A stretch of DNA of 32,819 nucleotides from an uncultured delta proteobacterium (GTDB lineage: Bacteria > Myxococcota_A > Polyangia > Haliangiales > Haliangiaceae), in contig CAADGB010000182.1 in assembly GCA_900696455.1 (NCBI GenBank), forward strand, positions 1 to 32,819. The letters are read 5' to 3'. The translations under genes and the position numbers were made by a program. Shown here piece by piece: positions 8,015-16,093 of this stretch (position 1 is its first letter; each line of letters begins with the position of its first letter). Under the pieces are notes generated by a model that had not been told where the DNA came from, did not search any database, and saw only the letters and a list, made by a program, of their open reading frames with translations.

Positions 8015-9064
8015 ATGAAGCTCGGTAGCTCGCTTCTCTTCACCGTCGCCACCATCACCGCGATCGCGTGCGGCCAGCCCCGCGGGTCTGGCGGCCTGGG
8101 CCAGGTGGACATCGACGTCACGGTCGTGGGCCCTGGGGTCGTCGAACATGGCCCCAGGACCTGCCCCAGCGACTGCCAGTCGAGCATCACGCTGCTCTTC
8201 TGGCCCACGACGGTCTCGCTGCTGGCGGTGCCTGCGCAGGACGCCGTGTTCGTGGGGTGGAGCGGAGATTGCTCCGGGACCGAGCTCGAGGCCGTGGTCC
8301 AGGTGTCCGAGCCCAGCGACGGGAGCGGAGTCGCGGCCGTGGCCTGTACGGCGACCTTCCGCGCCGGGACCGCGACGCCCGCGCCGCGCACCGAGGTCCT
8401 GATCTCGCAGGTGCGGTACTGCGAGGACACCCCGGGCGGGGTGGACTGCACGCAGTTGCCGCCGCGCGGCCTGTACGACGTCCGCTTCCCGCCGGAGGCC
8501 GCGACCGAGGTCGAGCTCAACGAGCACTGCTACGCGACGTTCGACGAGGAGCTCTCGAGCCTCGATCGCGGCCCGCTCGACCTGGTGACCGCGCGCATGC
8601 CGAGCGGGCGCGCCACCCACGACGGCACGGGCTACCGGGTCACCGGTCAGCCTGGCGACGACAACCCGTTCGGCGCGGTGGACTCGCTGGCGGTGACGAC
8701 GACCGCGGGCACGGCGACCGTGCCCGCGCCGAGCGCCAACCTGGTGGTGTTCCAGACCGCCGACGGGCCCACGGTCGGGGCGGGCAGCGCGCCCGACGCC
8801 GTGCACTGGATGTCCTTCGGCGAGACCAGCGAGGGCGTCTACGGTGAGATCTACTGCCGCTTCCCGGGGGCGGCCGAGTTCCTGTTCTCGCCGCCGGCGG
8901 CGCGCGAGGCGCTCACCGCGTCGGGGATCGAGCCCCAGCTCGTCTTCACCGGCGCGCTCAACGTGCGCGACCTGACCGGGCTCGCCGGCGGCCCGCACCG
9001 CGCCGGCGCCGGTCGTCACCTCTACATGTCGGCGACGCAGGCGCGCGCGATCGGCGCGCTGTAG
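8015..9064 (+). CDS. Secreted lipoprotein with an InlB B-repeat-like segment
   Basis: This 349-residue protein starts at ATG 8015 behind a strong GGAGGAGGT. A signal peptide ends in a lipobox (AIAC, Cys19), so it should be anchored in an outer-envelope membrane. Residues about 35-100 carry the pattern of divergent InlB B-repeat-like domains: VTVVGPGVVEHG, a TCPSDC pair, then FVGWSGDCSG, with cysteines placed for disulphides. The remainder has further cysteines and no family I recognise. A hairpin lies 14 bases past the stop. It has no obvious operon partner. A surface or adhesive role would be a guess from the B-repeat-like fold. Confidence 0.85.
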   Translation: MKLGSSLLFTVATITAIACGQPRGSGGLGQVDIDVTVVGPGVVEHGPRTCPSDCQSSITLLFWPTTVSLLAVPAQDAVFVGWSGDCSGTELEAVVQVSEPSDGSGVAAVACTATFRAGTATPAPRTEVLISQVRYCEDTPGGVDCTQLPPRGLYDVRFPPEAATEVELNEHCYATFDEELSSLDRGPLDLVTARMPSGRATHDGTGYRVTGQPGDDNPFGAVDSLAVTTTAGTATVPAPSANLVVFQTADGPTVGAGSAPDAVHWMSFGETSEGVYGEIYCRFPGAAEFLFSPPAAREALTASGIEPQLVFTGALNVRDLTGLAGGPHRAGAGRHLYMSATQARAIGAL

Positions 9065-9078
9065 GGACGATGCGGGTC

Positions 9079-9110
9079 CCTGGACGCCGGGCGGGCGGCC
9101 GGCGTCCAGG
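9079..9110 (+). terminator. Terminator-like hairpin after the lipoprotein gene
   Basis: A perfect 12-bp stem (9079-9090 with 9099-9110, CCTGGACGCCGG paired with CCGGCGTCCAGG) encloses an 8-base loop and begins 14 bases past the stop. No strong U-run follows, so termination could be weak or assisted. Confidence 0.55.
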
Positions 9111-9215
9111 TGCTCCTGGCCCGTTCGCGGCTCCCGACTGCCCCCGCCGCACCCTGACCCGGCCCTGACACCGGCGTTAGATCGGCCCTTGGGCTGGTGC
9201 GTTGCTAGCCGGACC

Positions 9216-10547
9216 ATGCCCCCGACCCGCCTCGTGTCGCTCGGGTGCGCCGCCGTGTGCGCGCTCGCCACCACGGCCGCCGCCCAGGCGCCCAAGCCCT
9301 CGGACCTCGTCATCGACATCGACGTCGGCGAGCCGATCATGATCGCGGACCAGGACGGCCGCGCCTACATCGAGATCGCGATCACCGGCTTCGAGCCGAC
9401 GGGGACCCGGGCCCCGGTCAACCTCGGGCTGGTCATCGATCGCTCGAGCTCGATGCGCGGCGAGCGGCTGGAGCGGGCCAAGACCGCCGCGCTCATGGTG
9501 GTCGATCGCCTGGGGCCGGCGGACACCCTCAGCGTCGTCACCTTCGACTCGGTGGTCGAGACCCTGGTGCCGGCGACCAAGGTCACCGACCCCGCGGCCA
9601 TCCGCCGCCGCATCATGGCCATCAGCGACCGCGGCATGACCGCGCTCCACGCCGGTGTCAACACCGGTCTCGGCCAGGTCCGCGAGCACTTCGACCGGAC
9701 CAAGGTCAACCGCCTCATCCTGCTGTCCGACGGCCAGGCCAACGTCGGCCCCAGCTCGCCGGCGGAGCTGGCGGCGCTGGGCGTCGAGGCCGGCCGCCTC
9801 GGCATCCCGGTGACCACGATCGGCCTCGGCCTCGGCTACAACGAGGACCTCCTCACCCAGCTCGCGCTGGCAAGCGACGGCAACCACGGCTTCGCCGAGA
9901 CCCCCGACCACCTCGAGAGCCTGTTCGCCGCCGAGCTCGGCGACGTCATGTCGGTGGTGGCCAGCGACGTGGTGATCGAGATCGAGCTGGCGCCGGGCGT
10001 CAAGCCGCTGCGCGGCCTCAACCGCCCGGTCTCGATCAAGGGTCAGAAGGCCGAGCTCAAGCTCTCCCAGATCTACGGCAAGCAGCGCAAGAACGTGATC
10101 GTCGAGGTCGCGGTGCCGAAGGGCGGCGCCGGCAAGAGCAAGAAGCTGGCCGACGTCGCGGTCGCCTACCGCAACCTGGCGACGAAGAAGACCGGCAAGG
10201 TCGCGAGCGCGGTGGCGGTGTCGTTCGATCGCTCGGCGGCGGCGGTGGAGAAGGCGGCCAACCAGCGGGTCATGGTCGGCGTGGTCGAGGCGCTGGCGAA
10301 CGAGAAGCAGCGCGAGGCGATCGCGCTCCGCGATCAGGGCAAGGCCGCCGACGCCCGCCGGGTGCTGGAGCAGAACGCGGCCGAGCTGCGCCACGCCGGC
10401 AAGAAGTACCGGTCGGACAAGCTCGACGCCTTCGCCGAGGCGGCCGACGAGGACGCCGCGGAGGTCGAGCGCGACGGCGAGTGGACCAAGCGCCGCAAGG
10501 ACATGGCCAAGAAGGCCCACGGCCGCGCCGCGTCGCAGGCGTGGTGA
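9216..10547 (+). CDS. Secreted von Willebrand factor A domain protein
   Basis: This 443-residue protein has a Sec signal peptide of about 24 residues (ATTAAAQA cleavage region). Its VWA domain (about 66-240) has a complete metal-ion-dependent adhesion site: DRSSS (Asp75, Ser77, Ser79), a threonine in RGMTALHAG and an aspartate in LLSDGQANVG. The rest is a beta-rich segment and then a Lys/Glu/Arg-rich helical tail ending in repeated KK/RK motifs. Start ATG 9216 was chosen over an upstream GTG (9189) because the signal peptide begins there. Known: such proteins bind ligands through Mg2+ and often act with MoxR ATPases or TonB systems, but none is adjacent. It is convergent with the LysR gene, so it forms a single-gene unit. 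Confidence 0.92.
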   Translation: MPPTRLVSLGCAAVCALATTAAAQAPKPSDLVIDIDVGEPIMIADQDGRAYIEIAITGFEPTGTRAPVNLGLVIDRSSSMRGERLERAKTAALMVVDRLGPADTLSVVTFDSVVETLVPATKVTDPAAIRRRIMAISDRGMTALHAGVNTGLGQVREHFDRTKVNRLILLSDGQANVGPSSPAELAALGVEAGRLGIPVTTIGLGLGYNEDLLTQLALASDGNHGFAETPDHLESLFAAELGDVMSVVASDVVIEIELAPGVKPLRGLNRPVSIKGQKAELKLSQIYGKQRKNVIVEVAVPKGGAGKSKKLADVAVAYRNLATKKTGKVASAVAVSFDRSAAAVEKAANQRVMVGVVEALANEKQREAIALRDQGKAADARRVLEQNAAELRHAGKKYRSDKLDAFAEAADEDAAEVERDGEWTKRRKDMAKKAHGRAASQAW

Positions 10548-10620
10548 CGGGCGCGCGGCCGCGCCGGCTGCCGGCACCGCGTCGGCCGCGGCGGATCGTG
10601 ATCACCGCGCACCGTCGTGG

Positions 10621-11526
10621 TCAGGTGCTGGGCAACAGGCGGTCGTGGGCGGCCTGGCGGATCGCGAGCACCGCCGGGTGGACGAGACGCCGCTCGCCGG
10701 TGATGGCGAAGTAGCGCTCGCGGACGGCGTCGGTGGTGCCGGCCGGGACCAGGCCGTAGCGGCGCCCGATCACGCCGGCCACGGCCGCCGGCGCGAACAT
10801 GAGGCCCATGCCATCGGCGGCGAAGGCCTGGAGCAGGGCGGCGTCCTCGGCCTCGGCGATCACCTGCGGCCGGATCTCGAGGCTGGCGAACCAGGCGTCG
10901 AGGTTGCGGCGGAGCACGGTCGACGCCAGGGGGAGGAGCAGCGGCGCGCCGTCGAGGCTCCGCGGGAAGCCCCGGCGCCGCGCCGTGGCCAGGGGGCGCG
11001 TGCCGAGCACGGTGACGTTGCTCTGACCCAGCGCGTGGTCCCAGGCGCGGATGACGCCGCCCGGAGGCAGCGGCGCGTCGGAGATCACGACGTCGAGCTG
11101 GTGGCGGCCCAGCGCTTCGATCATGCGCTCCAGCGGGTCCTCGTGCAGGACGAGGTGGATCGGCTCGCCGAGGTGGAACACCGGCTCGATGAGCTCGCGC
11201 ACCAGCAGCTTGGGGACGGCGTCGACCAGGCCGACCACGAGGCGCGACGCGCGGCCGCGCGGGCGGCGGCGCACGGTGTCGAGTAGCTCGTTGCCGGCGG
11301 TGAAGATCTCGTCGGCGTAGCGATAGACGACCTGGCCGATCTCGGTGAGCACCAGGCCGCGGCCCTGGCGCTCGAACAGGCGCTCGCCCAGCGACTCCTC
11401 GAGCTTGCGGATCTGGCCGGACAAGGTCGGCTGTGACAGGCGGAGCCGCTTGCCGGCGGCGGCGAGGCTGCCCTCGCGCGCGACCATCCAGAAGTAGAGC
11501 AGGTGGTGGTAGTTCAACCACTCCAT
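10621..11526 (-). CDS. nhaR: LysR-family regulator of the NhaR type
   Basis: From ATG 11526 the protein is 301 residues, the usual NhaR length. It opens with MEWLNYHHLLYFWMVAREG, the hallmark NhaR N-terminus, followed by the LysR winged helix-turn-helix (AAAGKRLRLSQPTLSGQIRKLE) and the inducer-binding domain. NhaR proteins respond to Na+ in enterobacteria. The gene faces away from a cation-coupled dicarboxylate symporter across 12067-12192, so control of that transporter is a fair inference. No good Shine-Dalgarno sequence precedes 11526. The reading frame continues open for another 180 codons upstream, so translation may instead start at 12066 (see next entry). Confidence 0.93.
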   Translation of the reverse strand: MEWLNYHHLLYFWMVAREGSLAAAGKRLRLSQPTLSGQIRKLEESLGERLFERQGRGLVLTEIGQVVYRYADEIFTAGNELLDTVRRRPRGRASRLVVGLVDAVPKLLVRELIEPVFHLGEPIHLVLHEDPLERMIEALGRHQLDVVISDAPLPPGGVIRAWDHALGQSNVTVLGTRPLATARRRGFPRSLDGAPLLLPLASTVLRRNLDAWFASLEIRPQVIAEAEDAALLQAFAADGMGLMFAPAAVAGVIGRRYGLVPAGTTDAVRERYFAITGERRLVHPAVLAIRQAAHDRLLPST

Positions 11527-12066
11527 CGCCGGGACCGTAGCATCCCCCGAGCAGTCGAGGAGCTCGCCCGCTGCTCCGACCACGACGAACAGCGCCCCCA
11601 GGCCGAGCGCCACGTGCGCGACCCCGGGTAGCGCGGACCAGGCGTCGTGCCACGACGACGGGAGCACCGCGGCGCCGGCGGCGAAGTAGGCGTCGGCGAC
11701 GTACCCCCAGACCCCGAACGCCGAGGCGAGGGCGATGAGCGCGAGCGCGAGCAGCACGGCGCCGCCCGCGAGCAGGCCCCACGAGAACAGGTGGCGGTGG
11801 CTCCGCCGGTCCCACCACGGTCGCCGTTGGTCACGCCGGGGTCCGCGCTCGGACGCGCCCGGACGGCGACGCGCGCGGTCGCCGCGGTCGTCGCGGTCGT
11901 CGTGCTCGTCTCGCCGCCGGCGCGTGCGCGCGGCGGCGTGGTCGTCGCGGTCGCGGTGGTCGTCGCGGTCGCGGTGGTCGTCGCGGTCGCGGTGGTCGTC
12001 GCGCCGGCGGCGCGAGCGAGCGCGATCGTGGTCACGGCGGTCGAAGAGATCGAAGTCGAGGTCCAT
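11527..12066 (-). CDS. In-frame upstream extension of the NhaR gene: charged tail plus two membrane helices
   Basis: From ATG 12066, 180 codons run without a stop into the NhaR ATG. They have the genome's normal codon bias (GAC, CTC, CGC, GCG). The predicted segment starts MDLDFDLFDRRDHDRARSR, has an Asp/His/Arg-rich region with DDHRDR repeats (residues 23-43), then two hydrophobic helices (about 93-115 and 148-169). With both ends inside the cell, the LysR domain would sit in the cytoplasm, giving a 481-residue membrane-tethered regulator. Alternatives are a membrane-protein gene that lost its stop codon, or a non-coding open frame. I favour real coding sequence because of codon bias and clear hydrophobic periodicity, but I cannot show that the fusion is made. 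Confidence 0.5.
11938..12000 (-). repeat. 18-bp tandem repeat encoding DDHRDR
   Basis: Three and a half copies of an 18-bp unit (plus-strand phase GTGGTCGTCGCGGTCGCG) encode Asp-Asp-His-Arg-Asp-Arg on the minus strand. The unit is a multiple of three, so copy-number change keeps the frame. Confidence 0.9.
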
Positions 12067-12192
12067 GGACTTGCGTCTACGTCCTGGCGGCGCGGCCGAC
12101 GATGACGAAGTTCCGCAGCGACGGTTCGACGGTCCCGATGGATCTGTCGCCGCGGGCTCCCATCGCGCCGCCGGCCGCGGTATGCAGGGGCG

Positions 12193-13638
12193 ATGGAGGA
12201 CGCGACGCCCGGAGCGGCGGAGCCGGCGCCGGCCCGCTGGAGACCCTGGCGCTGGAAGCTGCACGCCCAGGTCTTCACCGGCCTGTTCGCGGGCGCGGTG
12301 GTCGGGCTCGTGCTCGGGATGTGGGCGGTCGGCCAGATCCCGGGCGAGGCCGCGCCCGCGGCGCGCGGCGTCGCCGGCGGCGCGCTGGTCCGCGATCACG
12401 CGCTGTTCGCCATCCTCGACCTGCTCGGCGACCTGTTCTTGAACGCGCTGTTCGCGATCACGATCCCGCTCATCACCACCAGCATCCTGCTGGCGGTCAC
12501 GCGCATCGGCGGCAACCGCGACTTCGGCCGCCTCGGCGGCAAGACCCTGGGCTACTACCTGGCCACCAGCGCGATCGCGATCGTCACCGGGCTGGTCCTG
12601 GTCAACCTCTTCACGCCGGGCCTGACCGAGAGCGGCGCCGGCATCCTCGAGGGCCAGGACCTGTCGGCGTTCCAGGGCGAGCAGGGCGAGGTCGCGAAGA
12701 AGGTCGCGGGCCGCGGCCTCGCCGACTTCCTCGACATCTTCCGCAGCATGGTGCCGTCCAACCTGGTCGCCGCCGCCAGCGCCGGCAACTTCATCGGCCT
12801 GATCGTGGCCTCGATCGTCGCCGGGTTCTTCCTCGGCCGCATCGCCCCCGAGCGGCGGGCGGCGCTCGAGAACGTGATCCAGGCGATCTACGACCTGACG
12901 ATCCTGGTCACCGACCTCGTCCTGCGCCTGGCCCCGATCGGCGTCCTGGCCCTCATCGCCTGCACCTTCGCCGAGCAGTACGCGACCCTGTGGCCCGACG
13001 CCCGCTTCGCCTCGTTCATCACCGGCATCGTCACCTTCGCCGCGGTCGCGCTGGCCGCCCTGCTCGTCCACTTCCTGGTGACCCTGCCGCTCATCCTCTA
13101 CCTCGTCGCCCGGGTGTCGCCGCTGGCCCACTACCGGGCCATGGCGCCGGCGCTGGTGACCGCGTTCAGCACCGCCAGCAGCTCGGCGACCCTGCCGGTG
13201 ACGATCGAGTGCGTCGAGAAGCGGGCCGGGGTGTCGCCGCGGATCGCCGGCTTCACCCTGCCCATCGGCGCCACCGTCAACATGGACGGCACCGCCCTCT
13301 ACGAGTGCGTGGCCGCGGTCTTCATCTGCCAGGCCTTCGGCGTCGAGCTGTCGCTCACCCAGCAGCTCCTGATCGTGGTGGTCGCGCTGCTCACCAGCGT
13401 CGGTGTGGCCGGCGTGCCGTCGGCCTCGCTGGTGGCGATCGCCGTCATCCTCCGCACGGTCCAGGGCCAGCTCCCCCCCGGCGCCGAGGTCGACCTCGTC
13501 CTCGGCATGGGCCTGCTCTTCGTCTTCGACCGCCCGCTCGACATGGCGCGGACCGCGGTCAACATGTTCAGCGACTCGGTGGGCGCGGTGACGATCGCCC
13601 GCTCCGAGCGCGAGCGCACGCTCATCGCGCGGGAATGA
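12193..13638 (+). CDS. Dicarboxylate/amino acid:cation symporter (DAACS/SLC1 family), acidic substrate type
   Basis: This 481-residue inner-membrane carrier covers the whole DAACS fold, with eight hydrophobic segments and two re-entrant hairpins. Visible signatures are SSSAT (329-333) in hairpin 1, NMDGT (363-367) in TM7 and DMARTAVNMFSD in TM8. By family knowledge, Asp450, Arg453, Asn457 and Asp461 correspond to GltPh residues that bind the substrate amino group, the side-chain carboxylate and Na+. The Arg marks aspartate/glutamate-type rather than neutral substrates. The stretch TLPVTIEC...GATVNMDGTALYE resembles animal EAATs more than E. coli GltP, an impression from memory. It is divergent from the NhaR-like regulator and ends convergent with the release-factor gene. 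Confidence 0.95.
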   Translation: MEDATPGAAEPAPARWRPWRWKLHAQVFTGLFAGAVVGLVLGMWAVGQIPGEAAPAARGVAGGALVRDHALFAILDLLGDLFLNALFAITIPLITTSILLAVTRIGGNRDFGRLGGKTLGYYLATSAIAIVTGLVLVNLFTPGLTESGAGILEGQDLSAFQGEQGEVAKKVAGRGLADFLDIFRSMVPSNLVAAASAGNFIGLIVASIVAGFFLGRIAPERRAALENVIQAIYDLTILVTDLVLRLAPIGVLALIACTFAEQYATLWPDARFASFITGIVTFAAVALAALLVHFLVTLPLILYLVARVSPLAHYRAMAPALVTAFSTASSSATLPVTIECVEKRAGVSPRIAGFTLPIGATVNMDGTALYECVAAVFICQAFGVELSLTQQLLIVVVALLTSVGVAGVPSASLVAIAVILRTVQGQLPPGAEVDLVLGMGLLFVFDRPLDMARTAVNMFSDSVGAVTIARSERERTLIARE

Positions 13639-13721
13639 CGCCGCCCGCCGATCTCGCGCCGCCGACCGCGACGGCGCGCTGGGCGGGCGCTGCGTCGTCG
13701 GCGCCTGATCCGAGGCCGGCG

Positions 13722-14397
13722 CTACCAGGTGCCGCGCCGGTAGTCGCGAAGGCGCCAGGTCCGGCCGTCGACGTGGTCGACGACCTGCCCGTCCTGCTCG
13801 CGGACCGTGCGCCGCTTGTCGCCGCGCATGCCGGTGCCGACCTGGGCGCGGCGGCTGGCTGCCCGGGCGGCGGCGGCCTCGTGGGCGGTGGCCGCGAGGA
13901 GGCGCGCGCGCAAGGTGGCGAGGGCGGCCAGGCGGTTCTGGTGCTGCGAACGCTCCGACTGGCAGCGGACGATCAGCCCGGTCGGCCGGTGGCGGACCTG
14001 GACCGCGCTGTCGGTCTTCTGCAGGTGCTGACCACCGCTGCCGCTGGCGCGGCAGGTCGACCACTCGAGGTCGGCCTCGGGGAGCTCGAGCGCGGTCGGG
14101 GCTGGCTCGGGCAGGACCGCGATGGTCACGGTGCTCGAGTGGACCCGGCCCCGCTTCTCGGTGGGAGGTACCCGCTGCCAGCGATGGCCGCCGGCCTCGG
14201 CCGCGAACAGCGCGGCGGCGCCGGCGCCGCGGGCCCGGAACACCACCAGCCCGACGCGCTGGTCGCAGATCTCGAGGTCAAAGCCCCCTCCGGGCCCCCA
14301 GCTTGACGTAGATGGCGAGCTGCTCCTCGACCAGGAGCTTGGCATCATCGCCGCCCTCGGCGGCGCGGATCTCGACGATCACGACGGACGTGTCCAT
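13722..14397 (-). CDS. Short class-I peptide chain release factor expressed by +1 programmed frameshift
   Basis: Two frames join to a 224-residue protein: 14397-14281 (39 codons), then 14279-13722, skipping T14280. ATG 14397 sits 5 bases after GGAGG. The first part (VIVEIRAAEGGDDAKLL) matches the start of the PCRF region of RF1/RF2. The second has HRWQRVPPTEKRGRVHSS, an RF1-type P-x-T anticodon-like motif at 77-79, the peptidyl-release motif SGSGGQ (GGQ 121-123), and SERSQHQNR. The C-terminus follows RF1 (GTGMRGDKRRTVR). The N-terminal helical domain 1 of standard RFs (about 350 residues) is absent. The zero frame ends at UGA within CTT-TGA-C, and the gene itself ends in TAG. It could be an accessory or rescue factor related to PrfH-type short RFs. 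It is not prfB, which has SPF. Confidence 0.9.
14277..14291 (-). promoter_or_regulatory. prfB-type +1 programmed ribosomal frameshift site
   Basis: On the minus strand, an internal Shine-Dalgarno-like GGAGGGGG (14291-14284) is followed directly by the slippery CTT (14283-14281), the in-frame stop TGA (14280-14278) and C (14277). This is the same CUU-UGA-C heptamer and upstream Shine-Dalgarno arrangement that regulates RF2 synthesis. The GGAGG core lies 3 bases before CTT, as in the E. coli site. A +1 slip places GAC next and restores the release-factor frame. Confidence 0.9.
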
Positions 14398-14798
14398 GGC
14401 TTCCTCCACGACGGCCCGGCTCCGGCCGGGCCACACGCGAGACAGACGACAGGTGAACGCGCGGTCAGCGACCGTCGTCAGGTCTTGCGCAGGGGCGAAG
14501 CGGCGATCCGCACGACGCTCCACCGATAGCATCGGCCACGGTCGCGTGCAAGCGAGGTGATCGTGGGGTCGCGGGCGTTGGCGCGTGAACGGGCCGGGCG
14601 GTAGCCGAGGACACGTCGGCGCGCGGCGCCGCGCCCGGTCCGACCGTCGCGGTGCCGTCGTCGACGACAGCGACCGGCCAGCGGGGTGGCCACCGGCGCC
14701 GATCGCGGCGACCGCCCGCCGCAACCCGCTGGAACTCCAGGCTCGTCCGTGACGGGACGGTCGCCGCGTGCGGCACGCATCTTGGAGGAGCCCGCGCC
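14398..14798. other. Divergent intergenic region with a 5'-leader hairpin
   Basis: These 401 bases lie between the minus-strand release-factor gene and the plus-strand lipoprotein gene. A perfect 8-bp stem with a TCCG loop (14413-14420 with 14425-14432, GGCCCGGC/GCCGGGCC) stands just before the release factor's GGAGG (14407-14403). If transcribed it would flank the ribosome-binding site. The lipoprotein's Shine-Dalgarno sequence is GGAGGAG (14784-14790). No convincing -35/-10 pair or small gene was seen in the rest. Confidence 0.4.
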
Positions 14799-16055
14799 AT
14801 GCGTCGTCCAGCCGGTGCTCTCGCGTCCGTCCTCGCCTCCGTCTTCGCCGCCGTCGCCGCCGTCGCCGCCGGAGGTGGGTGCCTGGTGGACGACAAGGGC
14901 GAGGAGGAGGAGGAGGCCCTGCTCGACGACGGCAAGGACGACTCCTTCCGCAACCCGACCTACCACGGCGGCCTCGCCTGGGACGAGGCCGCGATCGCCC
15001 TGCTCACCCTCACCGAGCGCCACCACGCCTGGACCTTCGAGCTGTCGGGCGACGCCCGGGTCGAGCTGACCACCGGCTACGCGGTGCGCGGTCAGCGCAA
15101 GGTCGACACCGTGCTCTACCTCTACCGCGAGGGCCCGACCGGCTGGGGGCCGTACCTCGCGCGCAACGACGACCACGGCGGGACGGTCTACTCGCGACTC
15201 GAGCGCTCGCTCGGCGCCGGCCGCTATCGCGCGCTGGTCAAGGGCTTCACCGCCACCACCGTCGGTCGCTTCCGGTTGACCGCGCGCTGCCAGGGCGCCG
15301 GGTGCGCGCCGGCGCCGTCGGCCTGCCTGTTCGGCGACACCTACGGCGACCTCGCCGGCAACCCGCTGCTCACCCCGATCAACCACAACTCGATCACGGC
15401 GGCGCGCCTCGACTGGCTCACCGCCGCCGACCAGGAGCGGCTGGTGGTCGCGGTCCAGCAGTCGGCGCACGACGACGTCCGGACCCCGGCCGAGGCGCTG
15501 GCGCGGGTCGACGGCGGCGTGGTCGAGGTGACCTGGCTGGCCGAGCCGGCCGCGCGCCGCCGCTTCATCGCCTTCGAGTACGGGGTCGGCGACAGCTCGT
15601 ACGGCGCCATCTTCGACCACGTGACCGGCGCGATCGCGGCGCGGATCCAGGACGGCGACCTCGCCGCCTGCACCGTCGAGCCCGAGACCTGCCTCCTGCC
15701 CGAGGACTACCTCCAGCTCCGCACCGACCCGGCGTTCGTGCTCCTCGCCGACACCCGTGTCACGACCGCCGCCGGGCTGCCGGCGATCGTCCACGATCAG
15801 CTCCTGGACGCGCTGCGCCGCGCCTACGGCGCCGACCTCGCCGGCGTCGCCGACGGTCTGGCTCTCGCCGACGACGGCACGATCGATCACCGCACGTATC
15901 GCTTCACCGGCGCCGGCGGCGGCGTCGAGCTCGACGTCGTCGAGTGGGGCGCCGGCGACACCTCGGTCGGCGCGATCTACCGGCGCGGCACCCTCGACCT
16001 CGCCGCCCGCATCTCCGATCTGTTCCTCGAGGGCTGCGCGTTGTTCGCGCCCTGA
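14799..16055 (+). CDS. Lipoprotein with pre-peptidase-like domain and a duplicated C-terminal module
   Basis: This 418-residue protein starts at ATG 14799 behind GGAGGAG. The signal peptide ends in AAGGGC (lipid-modified Cys28), then an acidic stretch follows (DDKGEEEEEALLDDGKDD). Residues about 55-160 resemble beta-sandwich domains found beside secreted peptidases (VDTVLYLYREG...YLARNDDHGG...YRALVKG). The C-terminal half has two copies of one module: FEYGVGDSSYGAIF...AARIQDGDLAAC and VEWGAGDTSVGAIY...AARISDLFLEGC. Each copy is preceded by a helical segment and ends in a cysteine. No catalytic motif was recognised. The role is unknown. The gene is alone, between the divergent release factor and a convergent P-loop gene. 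Confidence 0.88.
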   Translation: MRRPAGALASVLASVFAAVAAVAAGGGCLVDDKGEEEEEALLDDGKDDSFRNPTYHGGLAWDEAAIALLTLTERHHAWTFELSGDARVELTTGYAVRGQRKVDTVLYLYREGPTGWGPYLARNDDHGGTVYSRLERSLGAGRYRALVKGFTATTVGRFRLTARCQGAGCAPAPSACLFGDTYGDLAGNPLLTPINHNSITAARLDWLTAADQERLVVAVQQSAHDDVRTPAEALARVDGGVVEVTWLAEPAARRRFIAFEYGVGDSSYGAIFDHVTGAIAARIQDGDLAACTVEPETCLLPEDYLQLRTDPAFVLLADTRVTTAAGLPAIVHDQLLDALRRAYGADLAGVADGLALADDGTIDHRTYRFTGAGGGVELDVVEWGAGDTSVGAIYRRGTLDLAARISDLFLEGCALFAP

Positions 16056-16093
16056 AGAGGCGGGGGGGCGGGGCCGGGCGCCCGGGCGCCCGC

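Noticed and set aside
3990-8018. A 1342-codon open frame opposite the kinase gene
   Set aside because: It encodes Arg/Ala/Gly/His-rich low-complexity sequence with no domain and lies antisense to a clearly recognised kinase. Long antisense frames are expected at this GC content.
10621-14064. Extension of the LysR reading frame to 14064
   Set aside because: Beyond 12066 the frame runs antisense through the symporter gene and is Gly/Asp/Arg low complexity. Only the part up to 12066 looks coding.
13722-14348. Single-frame release factor starting at 14348
   Set aside because: Its first 20 or so residues are Ser/Pro-rich and unlike any RF. The true N-terminal RF sequence is in the other frame behind a good ribosome-binding site.
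13722-14397. Calling the release factor gene prfB because of the frameshift site
   Set aside because: The product has P-x-T rather than SPF, lacks domain 1 and is about 224 residues, so it is not RF2.
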